NCBI GenBank assembly: GCA_028285405.1
Contig: JANQPH010000049.1
Coordinates: forward strand, 1-48,670
Source of the DNA: Thermoleophilia bacterium
GTDB lineage: Bacteria; Actinomycetota; Thermoleophilia; Miltoncostaeales; Miltoncostaeaceae
DNA: 48,670 nucleotides
Direction of reading: 5' to 3'
Part shown: in pieces, positions 15,637 to 23,393 of the stretch
Position numbering within the stretch: the stretch's first letter is position 1
How the letters are laid out: the number at the start of each line of letters is the position of its first letter
The notes under the pieces: model-generated
The model's input: the letters and a program-made list of their open reading frames with translations, nothing else
Database searches by the model: none
Told to the model about the DNA's origin: nothing
Translations under genes and position numbers: made by a program

Positions 15637-15959
15637 CAGGTCAGCCCGAGGGCGCGCTCGAGCTGGGCCTTCGGCATCGCGCCGACCGCGTGGCGGGCCA
15701 GGCGACCGTGCTCGAAGAGGCCCAGGAAGGGGATGCCCTGCACGTTGTAGCGCTGGGCGATGTCGGGGTGGCTGTCGACGTCGAGCTTGCCGACGACGAG
15801 GTTCTCGCTCCGCTCGTTCGCGATCTCCTCGATCACCGGGGCGACGACGCGGCACGGACCGCACCACTCGGCCCAGAAGTCGATCAGCACCGGCTTCTCG
15901 TTCTCGAGCACCGTCGCCTGGAAGTTGTCGGAGGTGATCTCGAGGATCTCTTGCGCCAT
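15636..15959 (-). CDS. trxA: thioredoxin
   Basis: 107 residues, the usual length. Active site W32-C33-G34-P35-C36, followed by the cis-Pro loop GIPF (about 76-79) and the buried Asp in LIDFWAEW. Small cytoplasmic disulfide reductase that receives electrons from the thioredoxin reductase encoded 26 bases upstream. The protein starts MAQEILEITSDNF, a common thioredoxin opening. It is the second gene of the operon and is followed directly by fmdB with a 1-base overlap. Confidence 0.97.
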   Translation of the reverse strand: MAQEILEITSDNFQATVLENEKPVLIDFWAEWCGPCRVVAPVIEEIANERSENLVVGKLDVDSHPDIAQRYNVQGIPFLGLFEHGRLARHAVGAMPKAQLERALGLT

Positions 15960-15985
15960 CTCTGCTCTCCCTTGTCTACGTGGGC

Positions 15986-16942
15986 TCAGGCGCTGGCCGT
16001 GGCCGCGTCTGTCGCCGGTTCCAGATCCGCGGTCTCCAACCACCGTTCCGCGTCGATCGCCGCCATGCACCCGCTCCCCGCCGCGGTCACCGCCTGGCGG
16101 TAGACCGTGTCCTGCACGTCGCCGCAGGCGAACACGCCCTCCACGTTGGTCCTGGTCCCGTCGGTGACGATGTAGCCCTCCTCGTCCAGCTCGATCTGTC
16201 CGGCGAAGAGGCTCGTGGCGGGGTCGTGGCCGATCGCGACGAACATCGCCGCGGCCGGCAGGTCCTCCGTCTCGCCCGTCACGACGTCCCGGATGCGAAC
16301 GGCCTCGACCTTGCCGTCCCCCAGGACCTCGTCGACCAGCGCGTTCCATCGGACGTCGACGTTGGGAAGGCTGAGCGCCCGGTCGGCCATGATCTTCGAC
16401 GCGCGGAACGCGTCCCGGCGATGCACGATCGTCACCTGCTCGGCCATCCGCGACAGGTAGATGGCCTCCTCCATCGCCGAGTCCCCGCCGCCGACGACGA
16501 CCATCCGCTTGTCCTTGAAGAAGAACCCGTCGCAGGTCGCGCACGTCGAGACGCCGAAGCCGCGGAGGGCCGTCTCGCTCTCGAGGCCGAGCCAGCGCGC
16601 CGTCGCGCCGGTCGCAATGATCAGGCTTCGCGCTCGGTGCTCCTCGTCGTCGACCCAGACGCGAAACGGCGTCTCGGAGACGTCGACGCGGGTGGCGTCG
16701 ACCTGCTCGATCCGGGCCCCGAACCGTGCCGCCTGCGCACGGAACATCTCCATCATCTCCGGGCCCTGGACGCCGTCCGGAAAGCCCGGGTAGTTCTCGA
16801 CGTCGGTGGTCGTCATGAGCTGTCCACCGGCCCCGAATCCCTCGATGACCAGCGGATCCAGGTTGGCCCGGGCCGCATAGATCGCGGCCGTCAGGCCGGC
16901 CGGCCCGCCGCCGACGATGATCACGTCGTGCACGTCACTCAC
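15986..16942 (-). CDS. trxB: thioredoxin reductase (NADPH)
   Basis: 318 residues, low-molecular-weight bacterial type. FAD-binding GGGPAG (11-16), redox pair C134-A-T-C137, NADPH-binding GGGDSA (151-156) and HRRDAFR (174-180), and the C-terminal FAD block FACGDVQD. Reduces thioredoxin with NADPH. GTG 16942 is preceded by GGAGGA at 7 bases. It heads the operon trxB-trxA-fmdB-csoR, and its promoter carries a CsoR-type palindrome on the transcription start, so its expression probably rises when the repressor at 15122 is oxidised or ligand-bound. Confidence 0.97.
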   Translation of the reverse strand: MSDVHDVIIVGGGPAGLTAAIYAARANLDPLVIEGFGAGGQLMTTTDVENYPGFPDGVQGPEMMEMFRAQAARFGARIEQVDATRVDVSETPFRVWVDDEEHRARSLIIATGATARWLGLESETALRGFGVSTCATCDGFFFKDKRMVVVGGGDSAMEEAIYLSRMAEQVTIVHRRDAFRASKIMADRALSLPNVDVRWNALVDEVLGDGKVEAVRIRDVVTGETEDLPAAAMFVAIGHDPATSLFAGQIELDEEGYIVTDGTRTNVEGVFACGDVQDTVYRQAVTAAGSGCMAAIDAERWLETADLEPATDAATASA

Positions 16943-16963
16943 CGATCGTCCTCCGGTCGTTCG

Positions 16964-16979
16964 ATACCCAGGGGGGTAT
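16964..16979. promoter_or_regulatory. CsoR/CstR-type operator of the trxB operon
   Basis: ATACCC-AGGG-GGGTAT is a palindrome with half-sites ATACCC and GGGTAT, the G/C-tract architecture known for CsoR-family operators. It lies 21 bases upstream of the trxB start codon, directly downstream of the -10 box, so it covers the predicted transcription start. A bound repressor would block initiation. The repressor is encoded by the last gene of the same operon. Confidence 0.75.
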
Positions 16980-16983
16980 TGTA
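16978..16983 (-). promoter_or_regulatory. -10 box of the trxB operon
   Basis: TACAAT on the minus strand (plus strand ATTGTA) overlaps the edge of the operator by two bases. Predicted start is about 16971, inside the palindrome, giving a leader of about 29 bases that carries the GGAGGA ribosome binding site. The -35 region falls near the end of the upstream gene and is weak. Confidence 0.6.
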
Positions 16984-16998
16984 GCGCGTGCGCCTGGG

Positions 16999-17598
16999 CT
17001 ACGCCCGAGCCCCCGACGCATCCCTCCTCGGGGCGCGCTCCTCACCGTCCTCGGCCGGCACCCAGACGAGCTTGTGGCCGACTCCCGTGGGCCGCTTGCA
17101 GGCGGCGTAGTAGCGCCGGCCCTGCTCGGCCTCGGCGCTCGAGATCTTGCGCGTGTCTCGAAGCGTGGCCAGGCCCCAGGCGGCGATCATGCCCACGGTC
17201 ACCCCCTCGGCGGTCCCGCCGCGCCCGAGCAGCGCGACGAGGAACACCATCACCGCGGCGCCCCCGGCGAAGATCAGCACGGTGGTGATGACACCCCACT
17301 TGCGCCAGTCCGCGGACGATGCCGCCAACAGGCGCCGACTTCCGGATGGCTCTGCGTGCTCCAGCCGGAGCGAGGGCATCGCCGATCGGCGGAGCCACAT
17401 CAGGAAGAACGGGTAGAGCACGGCCGCGGTCAGGACGCTCATCACGACCAGCGAGATCAGATACCTGGCGTCGAGTCCGCCGGGACTTCCGGCCTCGAGC
17501 GGGATCGCCAGCACGAGCAGCCCGAGCGATGCCACGATGAGCGCCCAGGACCAGAGCCGCGCCAGACCGCTGTAGCGCCAGAGCTTCTCGTCTCGCAC
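16999..17598 (-). CDS. hypothetical membrane protein
   Basis: 199 residues. Three clear membrane segments (about 14-34, 46-69 and 104-128) and perhaps a fourth (133-147), with a cytoplasmic loop between the second and third and a basic, hydrophilic C-terminus of about 45 residues. No family recognised. GTG 17598 is chosen because TACCCT lies 6 bases upstream on the minus strand, the leaderless pattern of this genome; an in-frame start at 17691 would add an Arg-rich stretch with no other support. It ends only 19 bases before the trxB operator, so read-through into trxB is possible. Confidence 0.65.
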   Translation of the reverse strand: MRDEKLWRYSGLARLWSWALIVASLGLLVLAIPLEAGSPGGLDARYLISLVVMSVLTAAVLYPFFLMWLRRSAMPSLRLEHAEPSGSRRLLAASSADWRKWGVITTVLIFAGGAAVMVFLVALLGRGGTAEGVTVGMIAAWGLATLRDTRKISSAEAEQGRRYYAACKRPTGVGHKLVWVPAEDGEERAPRRDASGARA

Positions 17599-17604
17599 GC
17601 CACG

Positions 17605-17610
17605 AGGGTA
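17605..17610 (-). promoter_or_regulatory. -10 box of a leaderless transcript (membrane protein)
   Basis: TACCCT on the minus strand, 6 bases before GTG 17598. Divergent from a second TACCCT at 17738 on the plus strand; the 127 bases between them hold no gene. Confidence 0.45.
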
Positions 17611-17737
17611 GCGGCGCAGGGTCCGCCGCGAGGGCGCTCGTCTCGAGGAGGGGCCGACCGTCCGTCGCGTCCGGGGGCCGCGGCGAAGCACGGCCGCCAG
17701 CGGGAGATGCGCGGCGAGCTGGTGACGGGCCCGTGGT

Positions 17738-17743
17738 TACCCT
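17738..17743 (+). promoter_or_regulatory. -10 box of a leaderless transcript (MFS gene)
   Basis: TACCCT exactly 7 bases before ATG 17751. It decides this start over GTG 17733, which would lie upstream of the box. Confidence 0.5.
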
Positions 17744-17750
17744 TCGTCGA

Positions 17751-19229
17751 ATGACCTTCGGTCCGGACATGGCTCGATCGGGCCGTCTTCAGGGGTGGCG
17801 CCACTTCCGCTGGCTGGCGCTGATCGTGGTGACCGGCGGGATGATGCTCTCGGTCCTGAACGTGACCGTCGCCAACATCGCGCTGCCCGACGTGGCCGAG
17901 GAGTTCGGCGCGAGCCCGTCCGCGACCGGCTGGGTCGTCACCGGCTTCCTGGTCACGCAGGCGACCCTGCTCGCGATCGCCGGCCGGGCCGGCGACGTGT
18001 TCGGTCGCCGGCGCGTGTTCGTCGCCGGCGTGCTGATCCTGTCCGCTGCGTCCGTCGCCGCCGCGCTGGCGCCGAGCCTGCCGGTGCTGATCGTGGCGAG
18101 GATCGTCCAGGGCATCGGCGGCAGCGCGATGGCGCCCACCGCGTTCAGCTTCGCGGCCGAGCTGTTCGGGCCCCGCGAGCGCGGTCAGGCCCTCGGGATC
18201 ATGGGCGGTGTCCTCGGTCTCGCGCCGGTCATCTCGCTGAACCTGGCGGGGGCCCTCGTCGAGGTCGGTGGCTGGAGGACGGTCTTCTGGTTCTCGCCGG
18301 TGGTGGGCGCCATCGTCCTGGTGGGCGCGGCCGCGGTGCTTCCCGAGATGAGACCGGCGCGGCCCAACCAGCGGTTCGACCTGCCGGGCGCCGCCCTCGC
18401 GGCCGCCGCGCTCTTCTCGCTCCTGTTCGGCCTCTCGCAGGGCGACGACTGGGGCTGGCTGTCTGCGCCGGTCCTCGGGGGCCTTGTCGCGGGCGTCGGG
18501 TTCTCGCTGCTCTTCGTGTGGCGCGAGATGCGTACGGAGGAAGCGATGATCGACCTGCGCCTGTTCCGGCTGCGCTCGGTGGCCAGCTCGAACCTGGCGG
18601 CCATGGCGTCGTCCGGGGCGCTCTTTGGGATCCTCCTCGTCCTGCCGTTCGTCTTCACGGCCGGCCTCGGCTTCGGGCCGATCGAGCTCGGGCTGGCGAT
18701 CACGCCGATCGCGCTGTCCTTCGTCCTCGTGGCACCGCTCGCGGGCCGCCTCATGCGGCGTACGGGTGCCGCCAGGATGGCGTTCGCCGGTTTCCTGCTC
18801 TCGGCCCTCGGCGTCGGGGCGATGGCCCTCGTCGCGCCGGAGCAGGACTACTTCGTCCTGCTCCCCGGACTCGCCGCATTCGGCGTCGGTCTTGCGATGT
18901 CGTCCGCTCCCATCACGACGACGGCGATCTCCGAGGCGCCGAGAGAGCGGCTCGGGGTGGCGTCCGCGCTTCCGAACATCAGCCGGTACGTGGGCGGTGC
19001 GCTCGGGAGCGCGATCCTGATCGCGCTCGTCCAGGCCGAGGCCGGCGACCTGGGTGTCGCGAGCGTCAGCGGAGCGGCGGTCGCCGACGGGTTTCGGTTG
19101 GCGCTGCTCGCGGCGGGGAGCCTGCTGGTGATCGCGGCGGCGATCGCGACGCGGATGCCCGACTTTCGGGCGCCGGGGCGACTCCCCGAGCCGGTCAGCG
19201 CGCCGGCCCGAGAGGCCGCGAGCCCGTGA
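17751..19229 (+). CDS. MFS drug exporter, DHA2 (14-helix) type
   Basis: About 492 residues with roughly 14 hydrophobic segments. The first helix ends in LNVTVANIALPDV, the DHA2 motif D1-like signature (V/L-D-x-T-I-V-N-x-A-L-P in the family, here with Asn for Asp). Motif A is GRAGDVFGRRRVF; motif B is ARIVQGIGGSAMAP. Such EmrB/QacA-like proteins export drugs or lipophilic ions with proton exchange. Asn in place of the helix-1 Asp could alter the coupling. ATG 17751 follows the leaderless promoter. Its stop overlaps GTG 19226 of a second MFS gene. Confidence 0.9.
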   Translation: MTFGPDMARSGRLQGWRHFRWLALIVVTGGMMLSVLNVTVANIALPDVAEEFGASPSATGWVVTGFLVTQATLLAIAGRAGDVFGRRRVFVAGVLILSAASVAAALAPSLPVLIVARIVQGIGGSAMAPTAFSFAAELFGPRERGQALGIMGGVLGLAPVISLNLAGALVEVGGWRTVFWFSPVVGAIVLVGAAAVLPEMRPARPNQRFDLPGAALAAAALFSLLFGLSQGDDWGWLSAPVLGGLVAGVGFSLLFVWREMRTEEAMIDLRLFRLRSVASSNLAAMASSGALFGILLVLPFVFTAGLGFGPIELGLAITPIALSFVLVAPLAGRLMRRTGAARMAFAGFLLSALGVGAMALVAPEQDYFVLLPGLAAFGVGLAMSSAPITTTAISEAPRERLGVASALPNISRYVGGALGSAILIALVQAEAGDLGVASVSGAAVADGFRLALLAAGSLLVIAAAIATRMPDFRAPGRLPEPVSAPAREAASP

Positions 19230-20431
19230 CGCGGGCATCGTGGGCCGCCTTTCTGGCCCTCCTCATCTTCACGATGGGGACGAGCATCATCACCCCGCTG
19301 CTGCCGCTCTATCAGGAGCGCTTCGACCTCAGCAACGGCGAGGCGACGCTCCTGTTTGCGACCTACACCGGCGCGGTCGTTCCGACGATGCTCATCATGG
19401 GCAACGTCAGCGACTCGGTCGGTCGCAAGCGGGTCCTGCTTCCGGCGATCGCCATCATGACGGCGGCGTCGCTGGTGCTCGGGCTCGCGGGCGGGGTCCC
19501 CGAGCTCTTCATCGGCCGGGCGCTGCAAGGGGTCGCGATCGGCAGCTTCCTCGGCGTCGGGAGCGCGTTCGTCGTGGACGGTGCCCGGCCCGACGGCAAG
19601 GCGATCGCGGCGGGCTTCGCCGGCGTTGGCTTTCGCGTGGGCTTCGGCCTCGGCCCCGGGATCGCCGGCCTGGTCGCCGAGTATGCGGCCAACCCGTTGC
19701 GAACGCCGTGGCTCGGCCACGCGGCGCTCATGCTGGTGGCGGCCGCCGCGGTCCTGGTGGCGCCCGAGACCATCGCCTCGCGCGTGCGCTGGCGCGCGCG
19801 GATCAGCGTGGGCGTCCCGACGGGGCAGATGGCCGGCTTTGCGACCTTCCTGGCGCCGGCCGCCTTCCTGCTCAGCTTCATGGACGGCACCGTGCTCTCG
19901 GTCGTCCCGCTCTACATGGTGGATCGACTCGGCGTCGAGAACATCGCGCTGGTCGGGCTCGTCGGTTTCCTCGTGCTGGCCGCGGGCGGGGTGGCGCCGC
20001 TGTTCGGGGGTCGCGTCGATCCACGACGCGCGGTCATGGTCGGGGTGGTGCTCGGTGCGGCCTCCACGCTGCTCATCGTCGCGGCCGCCGGTGCCGGAAC
20101 CGTCGCGTTCGTCCTGGTCGCGGCCGCGCTGATCGGGCTGACGAACGGCGTGATCCTCGTCGGCGCGACGGTCATCTGTGGCATCTCGGTCCCGATCGAG
20201 GAGCGCGGGAAGCTGATGTCGGCCCTCTACATGTGCGCCTACGCCGGGACGCTTCCGACCGTCGCGCTCGGATACCTGTCCGAGGCCATCGGCCTGACGG
20301 CCGCGCTCGGCGTCTTCTCGGCGTGCGCGTTCGTTCTCGCGGCGTTCGTAGTGATCGTCGGCGGGCGGACGTACCGGACCGTGACCCCGTACGTCGAGGT
20401 GACCCCCGGGACGCGCGACGCGCCGGCCTGA
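19226..20431 (+). CDS. MFS transporter, 12-helix type
   Basis: 401 residues, about 12 membrane segments. Helix 1 contains GTSIITPLLPLY; motif A is GNVSDSVGRKRVLLP; a motif-B-like block is GRALQGVAIGSFLGVGSAF; the second half has VDRLGVENIALVG and FGGRVDPRRAV. Substrate unknown; most likely an exporter of the DHA1 group. GTG 19226 sits in a GTGA overlap with the upstream DHA2-type gene, so the two are co-translated. Two different MFS exporters made from one message is unusual enough to suggest related substrates or sequential transport (inference). Confidence 0.88.
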   Translation: MTRASWAAFLALLIFTMGTSIITPLLPLYQERFDLSNGEATLLFATYTGAVVPTMLIMGNVSDSVGRKRVLLPAIAIMTAASLVLGLAGGVPELFIGRALQGVAIGSFLGVGSAFVVDGARPDGKAIAAGFAGVGFRVGFGLGPGIAGLVAEYAANPLRTPWLGHAALMLVAAAAVLVAPETIASRVRWRARISVGVPTGQMAGFATFLAPAAFLLSFMDGTVLSVVPLYMVDRLGVENIALVGLVGFLVLAAGGVAPLFGGRVDPRRAVMVGVVLGAASTLLIVAAAGAGTVAFVLVAAALIGLTNGVILVGATVICGISVPIEERGKLMSALYMCAYAGTLPTVALGYLSEAIGLTAALGVFSACAFVLAAFVVIVGGRTYRTVTPYVEVTPGTRDAPA

Positions 20432-20466
20432 TCCCCGGCCCACCGACCGCCGTCTCGGCGGCGATC

Positions 20467-20494
20467 TTGACACGGCGCGCTGAGCCAAGATGCT
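20467..20494 (+). promoter_or_regulatory. sigma70-like promoter of the secreted-protein gene
   Basis: TTGACA (20467-20472), 16-base spacer, GATGCT (20489-20494). The -35 is a perfect consensus match, rare in this window; the -10 matches four of six. Predicted start is about 20501, so the message would begin within or at the edge of the hairpin at 20499-20516. Confidence 0.5.
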
Positions 20495-20498
20495 GGAG

Positions 20499-20516
20499 CC
20501 TCGCTGACCAGCGAGG
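20499..20516 (+). promoter_or_regulatory. 5'-leader hairpin overlapping the ribosome binding site
   Basis: CCTCGCT (20499-20505) pairs perfectly with AGCGAGG (20510-20516) around the loop GACC. The right arm contains the start of the GAGGGGG ribosome binding site (20513-20519) of the gene starting at 20524. It could mask translation or protect the 5' end of the message. Confidence 0.5.
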
Positions 20517-20523
20517 GGGCAAC

Positions 20524-21870
20524 ATGACACGCAACACCAGACCACTCGGGTTCGGGTTGGTCGTCGCCGGTGTGGGGCTCGCAGTGATGGCGGTGCCGGC
20601 GATGGCGTTCCAAGCGCCCGGGTACGTCGACATCACGACCCAGGGCAACGGAACGGCGACTGGGCCGGCCAACATCATCTACGGCAACCTGCCAGCGGAC
20701 TTCCAGCCGATGCGGGGGAGCGAGGCGTTCCAGGGTCTCGGCGGTCCGTTCGCCGCGGTGGACCAGCTCGACGGGCAGCAGATCAGGGGCGGAGGGCTCT
20801 TCAACGGCAACCTCCAGGTCCAGGCCGGGCCTGGCAAGGACACGTTCACGGTTGCTGGGCAGGGCGGCGGCGAGGTCAACTTCGACGACATCCCTCGCCC
20901 CCCGGCGCCCCGCCCAGCGCCGCCGTTCACACCGCTCGTGCAGCCCACCCTCAACCAGATCGGGGGTCAGCCGGGCCAGGCGACCATCCCGCAGACCCTG
21001 TTCGCGCCTCAGCTCGCGGACAGCGTTCCACCCAACGCGCCCGTCCAGGCCGATCAGAACGCGCTGCGCTTCAGCCACTTCAAGTGCTACCAGGTGGTAC
21101 GTCGCACGAAGTTCAGCCAGAAGCGCGTCGATCTGCACGACCAGTTCAACCGGTATCGGAACGTCCGCGCTGTCCGGGCCCTCGAGGTCTGCAATCCGGT
21201 GCTGAAGCGCCACAACGGGCGGACGACCCAGGTCACCGACACCCGGGAGCACCTCGTCGTCTACCGGGTGAAGGCGAGGCCGGCCCTGCAGTTGCAGCTG
21301 ACGACCCGCAACCAGTTCGGGACCCAGCGCATCGAGAACCGGAACCTCACGGCGCTGCTCGTTCCGTCGCGCAAGCAGCGCGTCGCGGGTCCGGGCAACC
21401 GGCTCAACCGGCGCTCCGACCGGAGGCAGCTCGACCACTTCGCCTGCTATCCGGCCCGGGCCACGGCGGGAAGGCCGGCCGGCCGAGTGATCCTCGCCGA
21501 CCAGTTCGAGCGCAAGGCTCACCGACTCGGGATCCTCAACGGCATCTGCAACCCGACGCAGAAGGTCCACCGGCGCAAGACCACGCCGCTGCGCCACGCG
21601 GACTCGCACCTCGTGTCGATCCAGCTGCGCCAGCAGCGAAGCAGGGTGCGCGGGGTGGTGGTCCGGAACCAGTTCGGGATCCAGGGCTTCGTCACGAGGA
21701 ACGCGACCCGTCTGCTCGTGCCGTCGACCAAGCGCATCTGCACGACGATTGGCGCAGACGTGAACGTTCCGATCGTCGGGTCGCAAGGGCAGCAGATCGA
21801 CCTGCTGAGGAGCTTCTCCTTCCAGCCGTACGGTGGGGACCCGGCCGGGGCATGCCCGACGGTCAGGTGA
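20524..21870 (+). CDS. secreted protein with two copies of a Cys-containing DQF/NQF domain
   Basis: 448 residues. Signal peptide 1-32 (basic start, hydrophobic core, AMA cleavage before Phe-Gln). A Gly/Asn-rich N-terminal region (33-125) and a Pro-rich linker are followed by two tandem domains of about 100 residues (about 180-285 and 303-404). Each has the pattern HFxCY, then DQF, then CNPxxK, then HL, then RNQFG, then LLVPSxK; the two Cys could pair. This resembles DUF7450-type domains, but the name is tentative. ATG 20524 follows GAGGGGG. The role is unknown; extracellular or wall-associated. The next gene is a paralogue. Confidence 0.8.
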   Translation: MTRNTRPLGFGLVVAGVGLAVMAVPAMAFQAPGYVDITTQGNGTATGPANIIYGNLPADFQPMRGSEAFQGLGGPFAAVDQLDGQQIRGGGLFNGNLQVQAGPGKDTFTVAGQGGGEVNFDDIPRPPAPRPAPPFTPLVQPTLNQIGGQPGQATIPQTLFAPQLADSVPPNAPVQADQNALRFSHFKCYQVVRRTKFSQKRVDLHDQFNRYRNVRAVRALEVCNPVLKRHNGRTTQVTDTREHLVVYRVKARPALQLQLTTRNQFGTQRIENRNLTALLVPSRKQRVAGPGNRLNRRSDRRQLDHFACYPARATAGRPAGRVILADQFERKAHRLGILNGICNPTQKVHRRKTTPLRHADSHLVSIQLRQQRSRVRGVVVRNQFGIQGFVTRNATRLLVPSTKRICTTIGADVNVPIVGSQGQQIDLLRSFSFQPYGGDPAGACPTVR

Positions 21871-21880
21871 TCTGATTCAC

Positions 21881-21910
21881 CCGGGTGCGGCGACGTCGCG
21901 CCGCACTCGG
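21881..21910 (+). terminator. hairpin terminator between the two paralogues
   Basis: A 12-bp stem with one G-U pair (inner arms GTGCGGCG at 21885-21892 and CGCCGCAC at 21899-21906, loop ACGTCG) starts 11 bases after the stop of the first secreted-protein gene. No T-run follows. It may also lie in the leader of the second gene. Confidence 0.55.
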
Positions 21911-21951
21911 GGCCATGGGTCCCGCCGACGACAGCTGGGGAAGGGATCGAC

Positions 21952-23352
21952 ATGACGCCTCGCGGGCGGTGGACGCTCACGGTCGTGCTCGCCGCCGGAG
22001 GCGCCCTGGCGCTCGGGGTCGCGCCCGGGAGCGCCGGTCAGTCTCCCGTCGGTCTCGATCTGCGCTTCGAGCAGAACGGCGAGGCGAGCGGTGGCGGCAC
22101 GCTCTTCTTCCAGAACTCGCCGCGACCGGCGACGCAGGGCCTCGCGGACCTCCTCGGCGCCTTCACGTTCAGCGGGAACGTCGACGGTGGCCTGAACGGC
22201 GGTGTCGCCGACGACTTCCGCGCGGGCGGTGAGCTGTTCCTGGTCGGCCCGGACGGCAACCCGGTCTCCATCGAGGCCGGCGACCGGCTGAGGGCGCTCG
22301 GCGACCGGCTCGGCACCCCCGCGGGCAACGACGTGCTGCTCGGGGGAGGCATCGAGGGTGGCGCGGACTTCACCGCGTTTCCGGGTGCCGCTCAGGCCGC
22401 CCGGTCCGCCGCCGGGCAGCGCGCCCAGCAGCTGATCGGCCCTGCGGCCCTCGCCGGCTTCGCCAGGACACGGCTCTCGCCACAGCTGATCGACAGCGTG
22501 CCTCCCAACGGACCGAAGGCCTTCAGGAAGAACGCCCTGCGGTTCAGCCACTTCAAGTGCTACCGGGTCGTGCGGCGGGTCGGGGGATTCCGCGCGCGGA
22601 CCGTCGATCTGGCGGACCAATTCGCCGACTACTCGCGGGTGCGCGTGACCCGTCCGGTCGAGGTGTGCAACCCGGTCGCGAAGCGTCATCTGGGGAGGAC
22701 GTTCCGGATCACGGACTCCCGTCGGCACCTCGTCGCGTTCGCTATCGCGCCCCGGAGCGCGCCCCGGCTCGATCTGACGACGCGGAACCAGTTCTCCACG
22801 CAGCGGGTTCGAAACGGCAGCCTCAATCGACTGCTGGTCCCGTCACGCAAGCGACAGTCGCTCGGGCCACGGAACGCCGTCGGTCGAACGTCGAGCTCGC
22901 GGGTGCTCGACCACCTCGCGTGTTACCCGGCTCGGGTCGACGCGGGCGCGATCGGCGGCGGCCGGGTCGGGCTCACCGACCAGTTCGAGCGCAAGCGCCA
23001 CCGCCTGGCGAGTCAGAGCGGGATCTGCAACCCCGCGGTGATGCGACACCGGGGCACGCGGACCCCGGTCAGGTTTCCCGACTCGCACCTGATCTCGATT
23101 CGTCTCCGGAACGTCGCCAGTCCCGCGCGCGCGGTGACCGTCCGGAATCGGTTCGGGGTCCAGCGCCTGGTCACCGGGAACGCGACCCGGCTGCTCGTGC
23201 CGTCCACCGTGCGCGTGTGCGCGACCTGGGACGCCCGGGTCGACGTGCCGGTGACGACCCTCGCCCGCCAGCAGCTGGACACGCTCCGGACGGTGTCGCT
23301 CACGCCGTACGAGGGCGAGCAACGCGGGGCCTGCCCGACGGTTCTCGACTGA
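21952..23352 (+). CDS. secreted paralogue with two copies of the same DQF/NQF domain
   Basis: 466 residues. Signal peptide 1-29 (MTPRGRWT, Ala/Leu-rich core, SAG cleavage before Gln). The N-terminal 190 residues are Gly/Asn/Leu-rich and differ from the upstream paralogue. Then come two tandem domains (about 194-300 and 318-420) with RFSHFKCY, LADQF, CNPVAKRH, RNQFSTQ and LLVPSRK in the first, and LDHLACYPAR, TDQFERK, CNPAV, RNRFGVQ and LLVPSTV in the second. Both paralogues end in GACPTV. ATG 21952 is preceded by GGGGAAGGGA. It arose by tandem duplication; the function is unknown. Confidence 0.8.
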   Translation: MTPRGRWTLTVVLAAGGALALGVAPGSAGQSPVGLDLRFEQNGEASGGGTLFFQNSPRPATQGLADLLGAFTFSGNVDGGLNGGVADDFRAGGELFLVGPDGNPVSIEAGDRLRALGDRLGTPAGNDVLLGGGIEGGADFTAFPGAAQAARSAAGQRAQQLIGPAALAGFARTRLSPQLIDSVPPNGPKAFRKNALRFSHFKCYRVVRRVGGFRARTVDLADQFADYSRVRVTRPVEVCNPVAKRHLGRTFRITDSRRHLVAFAIAPRSAPRLDLTTRNQFSTQRVRNGSLNRLLVPSRKRQSLGPRNAVGRTSSSRVLDHLACYPARVDAGAIGGGRVGLTDQFERKRHRLASQSGICNPAVMRHRGTRTPVRFPDSHLISIRLRNVASPARAVTVRNRFGVQRLVTGNATRLLVPSTVRVCATWDARVDVPVTTLARQQLDTLRTVSLTPYEGEQRGACPTVLD

Positions 23353-23380
23353 TTCGACCGGTGATCGCGCGGGGCGGGGA

Positions 23381-23386
23381 TATGCT
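23381..23386 (+). promoter_or_regulatory. -10 box of leaderless rlmN
   Basis: TATGCT exactly 7 bases before GTG 23394. The ATG at 23382 lies inside this box, which argues against it as the start codon. Confidence 0.5.
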
Positions 23387-23393
23387 CGCCCGC

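Noticed and set aside
17457-19238. 593-codon minus-strand frame opposite the DHA2 transporter
   Set aside because: Low-complexity charged translation with no domain; explained by codon bias of the plus-strand gene.
23382-23384. ATG as rlmN start
   Set aside because: It lies inside the TATGCT -10 box; GTG 23394 has the 7-base spacing seen at other leaderless genes. It stays possible if a different promoter is used.
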